This document shows positions 8,889 to 17,332 of a stretch of DNA of 64,000 bases, piece after piece. Below the pieces are notes generated by a model. The model saw nothing but the letters and a program-made list of their open reading frames with translations, searched no databases and was not told where the DNA came from. Made by a program: the position numbers and the translations under genes. This DNA is from Oleispira sp051275515. Lineage in GTDB: Bacteria; Pseudomonadota; Gammaproteobacteria; Pseudomonadales; Oceanobacteraceae. Location of the stretch: the NCBI GenBank assembly GCA_051275515.1, contig JBNMOT010000001.1, forward strand, positions 1-64,000, read 5' to 3'. Position 1 is the stretch's first letter. Each line of letters begins with the position of its first letter.

Positions 8889-10874
8889 TTAGAACGAATA
8901 GCTAGCGGCTAAAGCAATGTTGTCACGATCTTTGGTTGTGTTGTAATCGCCACCTTCAAAATTAGTGTAGTTCACACTGATTTGAGTTTGGTTTTGATAA
9001 ATAAACTTAACACCAATCGCGGTTGTTAAACGCTCGTCGATAAACTGCGAGCCGGGTTCTGGGCCGTTACCCTTGTCATAAGACAACGCAACATTAGGCT
9101 TCACATTAACCCCTGCAAAAGCGTTGTTGTAATCGATACCCGCGCGCACTCTTATGCCGCCAGAAAGCTGTGTTACATAGCCTTCATCAGTACAGTTACT
9201 AGGGTTTGCGTTAGCGCCTGATTTGCCAGTACCGTAGCCAGTTAAGCAAGGATCAACCTTGCCTAAGGTTTCTGTTGGATTTGCAGCGTTGCCTGCTGCG
9301 GTCTGAAAAGCTGCATATATTGTATCAACACCAACAGCATCACCCACACCAAATGCGCCAGAACGGCCAAAACGAGCATCGTCTAAGTCTGGAAGATCAG
9401 GAACATACGTTGCGCCAATTTCAGCGGCCACTGCCAAGCGGTCAGCCCCAAGCACTTGATCGAAAAACATAATGTAAGTCATCTGAGCCTGCCAGATATC
9501 CATAGTGTCGTAACCGTCTAGCAGTTCACCCGCAAGAGACGTTGCGTTCTGATGAGGAGTTGCCGTCGCCGTTACGCCGCCAAGTTCTTTCAAACGATCT
9601 TGGAATAATCGGCTTGAAGGCAATGCAAGACCGCCTAAAATCAGTTCAAAAGCGTTCCATTGAATGGGAGCATCTGGGCGATAGCTAATTTCACCACCAA
9701 TCGATGCGCCACCTTCAGTCGCTCTTGCAAAGCTTAAACCCATCAATTTCTGATCTTCTGGGTAAGAGATTTGGTACAAAGGATAGCGGCTATCGTAAGT
9801 CGCCAAAGGATTAATCTGTCCAGTTTGGGTACCCGTAATAGTGCCTAGCGTGTCGTAGTTGGTGATCGCACCATTAATAAACGGTAAGCGGCTATGGATG
9901 TTCATGTAATAAACACCAAATTCAGTATCGCCTAATGCTTCCGAGTACCAGCGTAGCGCTAAACCATACTGGCCATCGTCACGGGCCTCTTCATCAGCAA
10001 GGCGTTCAGTGACCGGTGAAACACGATTCGCCAAGCTAGTACCCTGATCAATTTCTGCATCACGGAGGGCCAGGTAATTACGTTCGTCATCGGTACCCGC
10101 CAAAATAACCGGTCCGCAGCCGTCAGATGCAAAGTCAGTCGTTGAGAAGAACGTGCCACAAGGATCAGGACGAGTGTTTTCCCACTCTAACTGGTAAAAA
10201 GCTTCTAAGGATACGTCTGCACTTATACCGATAGACGTATACATCATATTAACGGGCAATAGACCTTCTTTTACTTCTGCGCCTGGGCGACGAAAAGCAG
10301 AAGCGTCTACGGGGTTAATGCTGTTGATGCCACCTTGGATAAAAGTACTTTCCCCCCAACTGACTACCTGACGACCTACGCGGAATGTTGCAGGCATTTC
10401 ACCAAGATTATAATCAGCCCATACAAACGCATCGAGTAAGTCATAACCACTGCCTGACGCATCCTTGGTCGCATCGTTCAGTTCTTTGAATTCGCGTTCA
10501 CCGTCCATGATTTCAGTATCATAGAAGGCCTTTGCACGAAAGAAACCACCATAATTCTTATAGTTAACTTCTATGTCGGTAGAGTATTTAACCACATTGG
10601 TATAAATCTCATTTTCGCCATAATTTAAATTACCATCATCGTAGTTATACGATGACCCTTCCCCTTGAAGGCCTAAGGCAGACGCGTTACCTGGCGCAAC
10701 AGTAGCTGCATCAGGTGCTTCAGTACGCCAAGCCACACCATAACTGATAGTGTTATCCCATTGAAGGGTCGTATCACCGAAGTTAAATTCAGTAGCCTGA
10801 ACGCCAGAAGTCGCTGCCACTAGCGCAAGGGCTAGTGGTAATTTTTTAAATAATGTTTTATTTATTTTTTTCAT
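8889..10874 (-). CDS. DUF1302 family outer membrane protein, copy 2
   Basis: A 661-residue paralogue of the protein at 2983-4884. It has a signal peptide (LPLALALVAATSGVQA), the same 'WDNTISYGVA' start of the mature protein, the 'WGESTFIQ' and 'PGAEVK' segments, and a terminal Phe (ASYSF) typical of outer membrane barrels. It is about 28 residues longer, mainly through insertions in the middle (near 'GTITGTQTG') and before the last strands ('AAFQTAAGNAANPTE'), which may be surface loops. It starts 21 bases after lipase 2 and is followed by a strong terminator, so this unit consists of two genes only. Confidence 0.85.
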   Translation of the reverse strand: MKKINKTLFKKLPLALALVAATSGVQATEFNFGDTTLQWDNTISYGVAWRTEAPDAATVAPGNASALGLQGEGSSYNYDDGNLNYGENEIYTNVVKYSTDIEVNYKNYGGFFRAKAFYDTEIMDGEREFKELNDATKDASGSGYDLLDAFVWADYNLGEMPATFRVGRQVVSWGESTFIQGGINSINPVDASAFRRPGAEVKEGLLPVNMMYTSIGISADVSLEAFYQLEWENTRPDPCGTFFSTTDFASDGCGPVILAGTDDERNYLALRDAEIDQGTSLANRVSPVTERLADEEARDDGQYGLALRWYSEALGDTEFGVYYMNIHSRLPFINGAITNYDTLGTITGTQTGQINPLATYDSRYPLYQISYPEDQKLMGLSFARATEGGASIGGEISYRPDAPIQWNAFELILGGLALPSSRLFQDRLKELGGVTATATPHQNATSLAGELLDGYDTMDIWQAQMTYIMFFDQVLGADRLAVAAEIGATYVPDLPDLDDARFGRSGAFGVGDAVGVDTIYAAFQTAAGNAANPTETLGKVDPCLTGYGTGKSGANANPSNCTDEGYVTQLSGGIRVRAGIDYNNAFAGVNVKPNVALSYDKGNGPEPGSQFIDERLTTAIGVKFIYQNQTQISVNYTNFEGGDYNTTKDRDNIALAASYSF

Positions 10875-10895
10875 GATTATCTCCTATTATCCCGA

Positions 10896-13541
10896 CTATT
10901 CAGCAGCTGAAACGACTGTTGAATCCGTAATTTCAGGATTCTGACCCATAAACAACTTAGTTGTAAGTGTCACAATCTCAGTAAAAGCACTTAATTCAAC
11001 ATCTTCAGCACCAGGAGAGGCTAGAGAGCCGTGAGAGCTATCAGCATCGTTGAATCTAACGAAGTACTTACCTGTTTCTAGTGCAGCACCATTAGAGTTA
11101 CCATAAATTTGATTTGTACCTAAAAGCCCTGCAAGAGGGGTTGTACCCGCAAGAGGTGAGGTGGCGGAGTTTGGTACAACTTGATCACCAATAGACTCAA
11201 TCACCATGTACTTCGCTACAGCGCTAGGAATCAATGACATAGCTTGTGCAAACGATGCTGGGTCAGCAGAATCTAAAGCCCCTTGGAAGACATAGAACAG
11301 TTGATTGTAGGATTCACTGTTTTCCGTTAATCCAAAACCCCCCTCAGCTGTTGGCGTAGTAACAGGGCCTTTGATTGAAGGACCAAAGGCAGCGGATGCT
11401 TCCAATAAGCGAGGAATAGCACTACCGGGCATACCCAATACCGTTTCAGTGATAAGAGGCAGCGCAGCATTGCCGTTAGCATTAACCGTTGTGCCATTCA
11501 AGTTATTGGTTGCAACAAATACCGTGCCGATAATACCGCCCAATGAATGACCAATGTAATGAACCTGGCTTACATCAATGTCAGTAAAGTCGCTGTCGCC
11601 ATCAATATTAAAAGAACTTAAAGAAGCGTTAAGGTTTAACAAATCCATCACGGCTTGGCGTGAGTTATCACGTGCCGTTTGCAGATGGACTAAATTAAAG
11701 AACAAAGAGCCCGAACCATTCAACGACGCATCAGTGCCACTTACCCCTGTTGGGGAGAAGCCACTCGCAACGTTAGTTAAACCGAAATGACGTTCAGCAA
11801 CCGTTTCACCACCAATAACTAATGCTTGCGTCGCTGCATCCATACCACTGATGTCAGTACCCTTAGCCCCTAATAAGCTAGCAAAGATTGGCGTTGTTGT
11901 TCCTGAAATCAAATCCGTTGGCATTACACCGTGCAGAGGTAGATCAATTGCAATAGTCACAAAGCCTTGAGATGCCATTGAATTAGCAACGGCTAAAGAG
12001 TTGGTTCTGTTACCAAAAATACCATGCTGATAAATGATAACGGGGTAGCCAGCACTTGTGGGCTCGCCAGTTGAAGGTTTAACAACCAATACGGGTACTT
12101 CACGCATGCCATTCTTCTTAGCAAACGGATATAGGCGCGTAACATTGGTAGAAGGTGGTGAAGCACCTAAGATAGGTAATAATCCATCATCAGCAGACCA
12201 CTGGCTGATAATGGTATTGCCTGCACTTGTTTGACGTGCAATACAAACAGCATCATTAACGTCAGTTGGAGTACATAAGTAGCCAGCTGCAACAGGATCT
12301 TCGCCAGTATAGGCACCAGCAGGCGCTTCTAAATAGTAAGGAAGATCGATAGTCCCCGTTAATACAGTGGCTGAAGAGCCTGAAAATGCTGGAACGAAAT
12401 TTGCAATGTTTAGACCAGGTCCAGGTAAACTTACAGTGCGGGGTCCTGGCGTTTGTAAACTAGTTGCTAGACCAATAACAGCAGCAACTGACTCTGCTGG
12501 AACGTTATATGGTGATGCCGTTAAAGTCGTTACAGCTTCATCCTGACCTGCACTGGGATCACCTGGGTTGTTTGCAAAGGCGGCTGCAACAACAGCTCTA
12601 AGAACAGGATTTTGCTGTAATAATGGATTCGCATTACCCGGTGCGGCCATTGTGCTTAATACTTCAATACCACCGCCGGTAGTCAGGGTATAAGCCATTA
12701 CTAGGCCTTCTGTATCTTGCTGCTTAGCGCCAAGGTAAGCTTTTGCAAGCGCCGTCCAGTTTTGTACTAAGTCACGCACAGGTGCTAGTGCAGCACTCAA
12801 TAAAACACCGTCTCCCGCAAGCGCGCGGAATTGGTTTGGCATTTCTATCGCCTTACCCGCAACATCGGTAATCGCGTTAGCACCGTTATTGGCAATAATG
12901 ACTAGGTAACGTGTTTTTGAGGCTAGAGGCTTAGTCAAGTTTACGCGCAGTGCGTATTTGCTAGCCTCGCCTTCTGGGGTCGCATATTTTATTCTTGAAA
13001 CAGTAAAGTCTGTAAATTCAGTATCGAAAGGACTTTCTCCAGCGACTAGATCTCCAGTAATGGGGTCATCATAATTTAACGGTAAAAGAATGACGTTTTC
13101 AGTCGGATTAATCGATGCTGCATCTATATCGCCTGAAAGAGGAATGTCGATTTCTGCAATAATCGAAACACCGTCCATTTCGTTTAAGGCGTTAATTACG
13201 GGGTTGTAACCTTCTTCTCCAACACCAATTAATACACGATCGCCGTCGCTATTAGTTGTGTATGCCCCTGCATTATAAAGAGTGCCATCGGCATCTTCTG
13301 GATAGACAGGAGAGCCATCCGCATTCTTTGGGAAGCCAAATAGGAAATCGGTAGCCAATGGTAATTGCGCACGCGCGGGGTTGAATAAAGGGGTGACGGT
13401 AGATGGAACCTGTCCTGCTTGGCCCGCAAGAATTGGATCGGATGCTACTGCGTCGCTGTCGGCCGTACTACTTAAATTACAGGCCGTTAATCCCGCTGTG
13501 CTTACAGCAATTGCGAGACTGAGGAGGGTCTTCTTCAGCAT
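10896..13541 (-). CDS. surface/extracellular lipase, Pla-1/cef-like lipoprotein, copy 2
   Basis: An 881-residue predicted lipoprotein with leader MLKKTLLSLAIAVSTAGLTA and lipobox Cys21, closely matching lipase 1 in this part. The alpha/beta hydrolase domain has the nucleophile elbow GHSLGG (Ser666), a likely acid in GDQVVPN (Asp786) and the histidine in DSSHGS (His837). An 'IYQHGIFGNR' oxyanion segment and 'DLPLHGVMP' match the family. It is about 150 residues shorter than copy 1 and has the more orthodox GHSLGG motif, so the two may differ in substrate. First gene of a two-gene unit with DUF1302 copy 2. Confidence 0.87.
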   Translation of the reverse strand: MLKKTLLSLAIAVSTAGLTACNLSSTADSDAVASDPILAGQAGQVPSTVTPLFNPARAQLPLATDFLFGFPKNADGSPVYPEDADGTLYNAGAYTTNSDGDRVLIGVGEEGYNPVINALNEMDGVSIIAEIDIPLSGDIDAASINPTENVILLPLNYDDPITGDLVAGESPFDTEFTDFTVSRIKYATPEGEASKYALRVNLTKPLASKTRYLVIIANNGANAITDVAGKAIEMPNQFRALAGDGVLLSAALAPVRDLVQNWTALAKAYLGAKQQDTEGLVMAYTLTTGGGIEVLSTMAAPGNANPLLQQNPVLRAVVAAAFANNPGDPSAGQDEAVTTLTASPYNVPAESVAAVIGLATSLQTPGPRTVSLPGPGLNIANFVPAFSGSSATVLTGTIDLPYYLEAPAGAYTGEDPVAAGYLCTPTDVNDAVCIARQTSAGNTIISQWSADDGLLPILGASPPSTNVTRLYPFAKKNGMREVPVLVVKPSTGEPTSAGYPVIIYQHGIFGNRTNSLAVANSMASQGFVTIAIDLPLHGVMPTDLISGTTTPIFASLLGAKGTDISGMDAATQALVIGGETVAERHFGLTNVASGFSPTGVSGTDASLNGSGSLFFNLVHLQTARDNSRQAVMDLLNLNASLSSFNIDGDSDFTDIDVSQVHYIGHSLGGIIGTVFVATNNLNGTTVNANGNAALPLITETVLGMPGSAIPRLLEASAAFGPSIKGPVTTPTAEGGFGLTENSESYNQLFYVFQGALDSADPASFAQAMSLIPSAVAKYMVIESIGDQVVPNSATSPLAGTTPLAGLLGTNQIYGNSNGAALETGKYFVRFNDADSSHGSLASPGAEDVELSAFTEIVTLTTKLFMGQNPEITDSTVVSAAE

Positions 13542-13625
13542 AAGGCTACCTGTCTTCTTTGTTATGTTTATTGTTGTAAATTAAACGTGTTCTTTAAGTT
13601 TAGACCACTTTTAACAGATGCTAAG

Positions 13626-13671
13626 ACTATAAACGGCTAATGCCTCATGCTCATCACTCTTTAGGATGATT
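13626..13671 (-). promoter_or_regulatory. lipase 2 promoter with conserved upstream element
   Basis: The -10 box TATAGT (13631-13626) on the minus strand is preceded, after exactly 15 bases, by GAGTGATGAGCAT within a 25-base element (13647-13671) that differs at only 2 positions from the one upstream of lipase 1. Flanking sequence is not conserved, so the element itself seems to be under selection, or the duplication is old and only this part has stayed. Confidence 0.6.
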
Positions 13672-13875
13672 TGGAAAGGATATTGAATGGTTTTTGTGTC
13701 ATCATGTAACTGTATGAAGGATTTTAACTGATAATTTGCTAAATAATTACGCGCCCCAAGCCCGGTAAACTTAATAGTGATTAGTATTTGATCATTTATT
13801 ATTTATCATTCATTAGTACTTGGGTTAGGTTATTAGTACCACAAAGGGATTTATTTCTGCTGGCTACACCCGAGG

Positions 13876-13893
13876 TGCGATATCGCATACAAT
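13876..13893 (+). promoter_or_regulatory. palindromic operator candidate and -10 box before the thiolase gene
   Basis: The perfect 12-base palindrome TGCGATATCGCA (13876-13887) directly abuts a TACAAT -10 box (13888-13893) about 50 bases before the thiolase ATG. A repressor bound there would cover the spacer of the promoter. The -35 box is not clear. The regulator is unknown. Confidence 0.4.
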
Positions 13894-13940
13894 AGCGCCT
13901 TTGTTTTGATCTCTACTGATATATTTTTAAGGAAACTGAC

Positions 13941-15128
13941 ATGGCTAAGCAAGACAACGTTGTAATCGTAGGCGCGGCACGTACTCCAATGGGCGGCTTT
14001 AATGGCAGCTTAAGTTCAGTTAGTGCTACCGATTTAGGTGCCTTTGCTATTAAAGAAGCGGTATTGCGTGCAGGTATTGATGCAGCGGATGTTGAAGAAG
14101 TGGTTATGGGTAATGTACTACCTGCCGGTCTTAAGCAAGGTCCTGCTCGTCAAGCGATGCGTAAAGCGGGCTTGGCAGATGCCACAGGCGCCACTACGAT
14201 CAATAAGCTTTGTGGTTCGGGTATGAAAGCCACCATGTTTGCTCATGATGCGATTAAAGCCGGTTCGATCAATATAGCGGTCTCGGGTGGTATGGAATCT
14301 ATGTCTAATGCACCTTACATATTGGAAGGTGTTCGTACCGGTTTGCGCATGGGCGCGGGTCCTGCGCCACAAGATCACATGTTTCTTGATGGTTTGATGG
14401 ATGCTGAAACAGGCCGTTTAATGGGCTCTTTCGCCCAAGACGTTGCAACTCAAAAAGGTTATACCCGCGAAGAGATGGATGATTATGCAATCATGTCTTT
14501 GACCCGTGCAAAAGCGGCAATCGAAGCCGGTTTGAATAACGCAGAAATCGTTTCTGTAACGGTTAAGTCTCGTAAAGGCGATACGGTTGTTGATAACGAT
14601 GAGCAGCCTTTCAACGCTAACATCGAAAAGATTCCTTCGTTGCGCCCAGCGTTCGCGAAAGACGGTACGATTACGGCGGCGAACGCGTCTTCCATTTCAG
14701 ACGGTGCCTCTGCACTGGTATTAATGCGTGAAAGCACGGCAGAAGAGAAGGGCGTGACCCCATTGGCTCGCATCGTTGCGCACAGCACGCAATCTCAGCA
14801 CCCTTCTGAATTTACGATTGCGCCTTGCGGCGCCATTGAAAAAGTTTTAGCTAAAGCCGGCTGGGCGAAAGACGATGTTGATTTGTTTGAAATCAACGAA
14901 GCGTTTGCCATGGTGGCTATGATGCCCATTCGCGATCTTGGTTTGGATATCGAGAAAGTAAACATCTACGGTGGTGCTTGTGCACAAGGTCATCCAGTTG
15001 GCTCTACCGGTTCTCGCTTGATCGTTACCTTGATCAATGCGCTGAAGAATACGGGTGGAACTAAGGGTGTTGCGGCGCTGTGCATTGGTGGTGGTGAAGC
15101 GACAGCGATGGCAATCGAACTGATTTAA
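13941..15128 (+). CDS. acetyl-CoA C-acyltransferase (thiolase)
   Basis: Thiolase of 395 residues, a normal length. It either condenses two acetyl-CoA or cleaves 3-ketoacyl-CoA. The nucleophile Cys91 lies in NKLCGSGMKA. The C-terminal motifs NEAFA and GGACAQGHPVGSTG, followed by CIGGGEA with the second active-site Cys, are intact. The ATG follows AAGGAAACTGAC, a good ribosome binding site. It is a single-gene unit with its own promoter and a terminator after it. An AtoB/PhaA-type acetyl-CoA acetyltransferase fits best, but chain-length preference cannot be told from sequence. The neighbouring lipase genes suggest a role in fatty acid breakdown. Confidence 0.93.
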   Translation: MAKQDNVVIVGAARTPMGGFNGSLSSVSATDLGAFAIKEAVLRAGIDAADVEEVVMGNVLPAGLKQGPARQAMRKAGLADATGATTINKLCGSGMKATMFAHDAIKAGSINIAVSGGMESMSNAPYILEGVRTGLRMGAGPAPQDHMFLDGLMDAETGRLMGSFAQDVATQKGYTREEMDDYAIMSLTRAKAAIEAGLNNAEIVSVTVKSRKGDTVVDNDEQPFNANIEKIPSLRPAFAKDGTITAANASSISDGASALVLMRESTAEEKGVTPLARIVAHSTQSQHPSEFTIAPCGAIEKVLAKAGWAKDDVDLFEINEAFAMVAMMPIRDLGLDIEKVNIYGGACAQGHPVGSTGSRLIVTLINALKNTGGTKGVAALCIGGGEATAMAIELI

Positions 15129-15175
15129 TGACCACGCTATTGCGTATCGTTCAATACAGTCGATGATTGTTAATT

Positions 15176-15214
15176 AAAGCCGTTGCTATTTTACGATACC
15201 AGCGGCTTTATTTT
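15176..15214 (+). terminator. terminator after the thiolase gene
   Basis: AAAGCCG and CGGCTTT pair, extended by three further pairs, with a loop of about 15 bases and then ATTTT. It lies about 48 bases past the stop. Confidence 0.7.
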
Positions 15215-15227
15215 GGAAGGGCATTCC

Positions 15228-15422
15228 ATGTTAGGCGAAAAAGACAGTCTTAAAGGTAACGCGCCTGTTAAAGACACTAACACGGCTAAAGATACGAACA
15301 CGGTGAAAGGGAATGAAGCCGAAGAGTTTATTAAAAGGATCGTAGTGAACGTTTTATTCACTGGTGTCATGATGGTAGTTGGTGTGGGTATTGCAATTTA
15401 TTACATTAGTGGCGCGGTTTAG
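15228..15422 (+). CDS. small hydrophilic-tail membrane protein, unknown
   Basis: A 64-residue product from an ATG preceded by GGAAGGG, a strong ribosome binding site; the longer upstream reading lies in the terminator and is unlikely. The N-terminal half is Lys/Thr/Asp-rich with a near repeat (KDTNTAKDTNTVK). The C-terminal half has one membrane helix (VLFTGVMMVVGVGIAIYYI). I do not recognise a family. The strong binding site and start just after the terminator support a real gene, possibly read through from the thiolase. Confidence 0.55.
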   Translation: MLGEKDSLKGNAPVKDTNTAKDTNTVKGNEAEEFIKRIVVNVLFTGVMMVVGVGIAIYYISGAV

Positions 15423-15531
15423 TCAGAAAATGGGCACATATTATTAAGGGCACATTATTAAGGGCGCATTATCAAGGGCACTATAAAACGCAGCAATCAT
15501 TTAAATTATGGATTAACACGGAGATAGAAAT

Positions 15532-15948
15532 ATGACGGTAGAACCGCTCTCAGAGCGTATGCTGAACAATAAGGCACATTGGCAAAAAATTGGCAGTGAA
15601 ATCTTACAGTATTACGGCTGCAGCGAAGATTATGCCGGTATTGGTCGTTGTATTGATCACTGGAAACAGCAGGCTGGCCCTGACGAGCGTAAATACAAAG
15701 AAACCGAAGTATTAGACGGTTTAGGTTTTTTATTAGGTGAGCTGTGTATTTTAGAGTTGGGTGGTAGTTGGGTTTGGATAACCGATGAATACGGATCGAC
15801 CCCGGCTATATGCCATGCTGGAGCAGAAACGGTGAGCTACATTGTCGATTCTATTTCTCGCCGACTGCGCGATGAAAGCTGCGCAGAAGACGAAATACCC
15901 ACCATTGTTGCTATGTATGAACGCAGTCAATTCGGCCAATTAAATTAG
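15532..15948 (+). CDS. hypothetical protein, DUF3806-like
   Basis: A 138-residue soluble protein without signal peptide. The stretch 'GLGFLLGELCILELGGSWVW' followed by 'DEYG' resembles DUF3806 proteins, whose function is unknown. A GGAG ribosome binding site lies 8 bases before the ATG. The 3' end overlaps the convergent SDR gene by 4 bases. Confidence 0.65.
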   Translation: MTVEPLSERMLNNKAHWQKIGSEILQYYGCSEDYAGIGRCIDHWKQQAGPDERKYKETEVLDGLGFLLGELCILELGGSWVWITDEYGSTPAICHAGAETVSYIVDSISRRLRDESCAEDEIPTIVAMYERSQFGQLN

Positions 15949-16781
15949 TTGAATATCATCTTACTAAAATCTAATAAGTCGTCATGAAGAAAAGAATAGT
16001 CTAGCTGTTCTTTCACTTTTTGATTGCTAATGATCTTCCCTCGTGAATCTGTTTGGCCAGAGAATACTGGTTCATAATTCCCTAAATGACTCAGTGCGGC
16101 CTGATAAAATTCACGTCGAGTCGGATGCTGCGAGGCGCAGGCATTAAACACCTCATCCCAACAGTTTTGATCAATCACTGCCCGTATAATTCCAATGCAA
16201 TCATCGCGATGAATCATGTTCACTCGTGCATCTGGATTTTTAATGGTTTTGCAATAAACAGAATCATCCTCTGTCGCGGTTAAAAAGAAGCGCCCAGGGT
16301 GGCGTTGATAGCCGATTAATCCTGAAAAACGAATGATGCTGGTTTTAAAGTGCGCATTGTTTTGAAATAACCCTTCAATGTCTAACAATGGGCATGGCTT
16401 TAACGCAGTCGCATCGTTTTCAGTTATCGCCTGAGAATCAAGGTGGGCAGAATCTTGGTATACCGACGTCGAGCTAATAAACAAAACGTGTCGAATCGTT
16501 GAGTGTTCTATTTCGGCTATTAACCGCGTATAAGCCTCAATATTTTTTGAGGGGATGTTAATAATTAAAATGTCAGCCTGTAAAAATTCATTCTCATGGC
16601 TGTTCTTTCGTGCATTCAACACTTCTATATCGTAAGCCTGTGCTTCAATGCCCGCGTTGCGAAGTTGCGCTAAGCGTTCCGGGCCTCGGGAAGATGCCTT
16701 AATGTGAAAATTGGCTTGGTTCAGTTCTATTGCCAGTGGTAACCCTAACCAGCCACTGCCTAAAATGCTGATGCGTTTCAT
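15945..16781 (-). CDS. NAD-dependent epimerase/dehydratase, YeeZ-like SDR
   Basis: A 278-residue extended short-chain dehydrogenase fold protein. The N-terminus ISILGSGWLGLPLA is a Rossmann nucleotide-binding motif (GxGxxG, residues 8-13). The active-site-like segment is 'FISSTSVYQDS', but the usual YxxxK is not complete. This atypical-SDR pattern fits the YeeZ group, whose substrate is unknown. No operon partner. Confidence 0.8.
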   Translation of the reverse strand: MKRISILGSGWLGLPLAIELNQANFHIKASSRGPERLAQLRNAGIEAQAYDIEVLNARKNSHENEFLQADILIINIPSKNIEAYTRLIAEIEHSTIRHVLFISSTSVYQDSAHLDSQAITENDATALKPCPLLDIEGLFQNNAHFKTSIIRFSGLIGYQRHPGRFFLTATEDDSVYCKTIKNPDARVNMIHRDDCIGIIRAVIDQNCWDEVFNACASQHPTRREFYQAALSHLGNYEPVFSGQTDSRGKIISNQKVKEQLDYSFLHDDLLDFSKMIFN

Positions 16782-16915
16782 AATTTTTTAACCTGAATAC
16801 TTCTATATTTTTAGTAATTAGCCTGTCTAATGGAGGTTGCCCTTGCCTTTCAAAAACTGACCTTTACAATCGCGGCTAAAATGATCATACCCAATCACAT
16901 TAGCGAAGTCGTGTC

Positions 16916-17086
16916 ATGAACCGTAAAAAAAAGATTAATAAGATTTTAGGCAAAAAGATCAGAAAGGCGAATGCTAAGCTAGCCCCTAAAGATACCAAGC
17001 CGGCTTATATCTCTAAAGCAGATCGCGCCGCCGCAGAAATCGCTGACCATCAAAAAAGTGAAAAAGTAGATAATGAATTGCTATAA
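16916..17086 (+). CDS. DUF2986 family small basic protein
   Basis: A 56-residue, Lys-rich protein starting MNRKKKINKILGKKIRKANA and continuing with 'YISKADRAAAE'. This is the typical DUF2986 pattern found in marine gammaproteobacteria; function unknown, and the charge suggests binding to nucleic acid or ribosomes. It is short and lies just ahead of the TPP riboswitch. Confidence 0.75.
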   Translation: MNRKKKINKILGKKIRKANAKLAPKDTKPAYISKADRAAAEIADHQKSEKVDNELL

Positions 17087-17126
17087 GTCGTTCTTATTTC
17101 GTAGCAGATGCTTTATTATGCCCTTA

Positions 17127-17247
17127 TCCCAGGGGGTGGCGAGTTAGATATGTTCTGATAAAAGAATTTTTCTAACGAGCCTGAGATGCAATTCAATGCA
17201 AACTCCTTGAACCTGATCCGGTTAATACCGGCGTAGGAATGGGCAGT
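17127..17247 (+). promoter_or_regulatory. TPP (THI-box) riboswitch
   Basis: The conserved core is clear: GCCTGAGAT at about 17179-17188 and, after a variable P3 hairpin, TTGAACCTGATCCGGTTAAT followed by ACCGGCGTAGGAA (about 17207-17239). The 5' arm is AGGGGGTGGCGAG. It lies about 85 bases before the TonB receptor gene. A hairpin TTGATT/AATCAA at about 17252-17273 is the likely expression platform. Binding of thiamine pyrophosphate should lower expression of the four genes downstream. Confidence 0.95.
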
Positions 17248-17332
17248 TGAATTGATTGTACGCATTTAATCAACACTACACGCTTGCTACGCTCGACCGG
17301 GTCTTCTCTTATTTTTGAGGCAGACCTAACTA

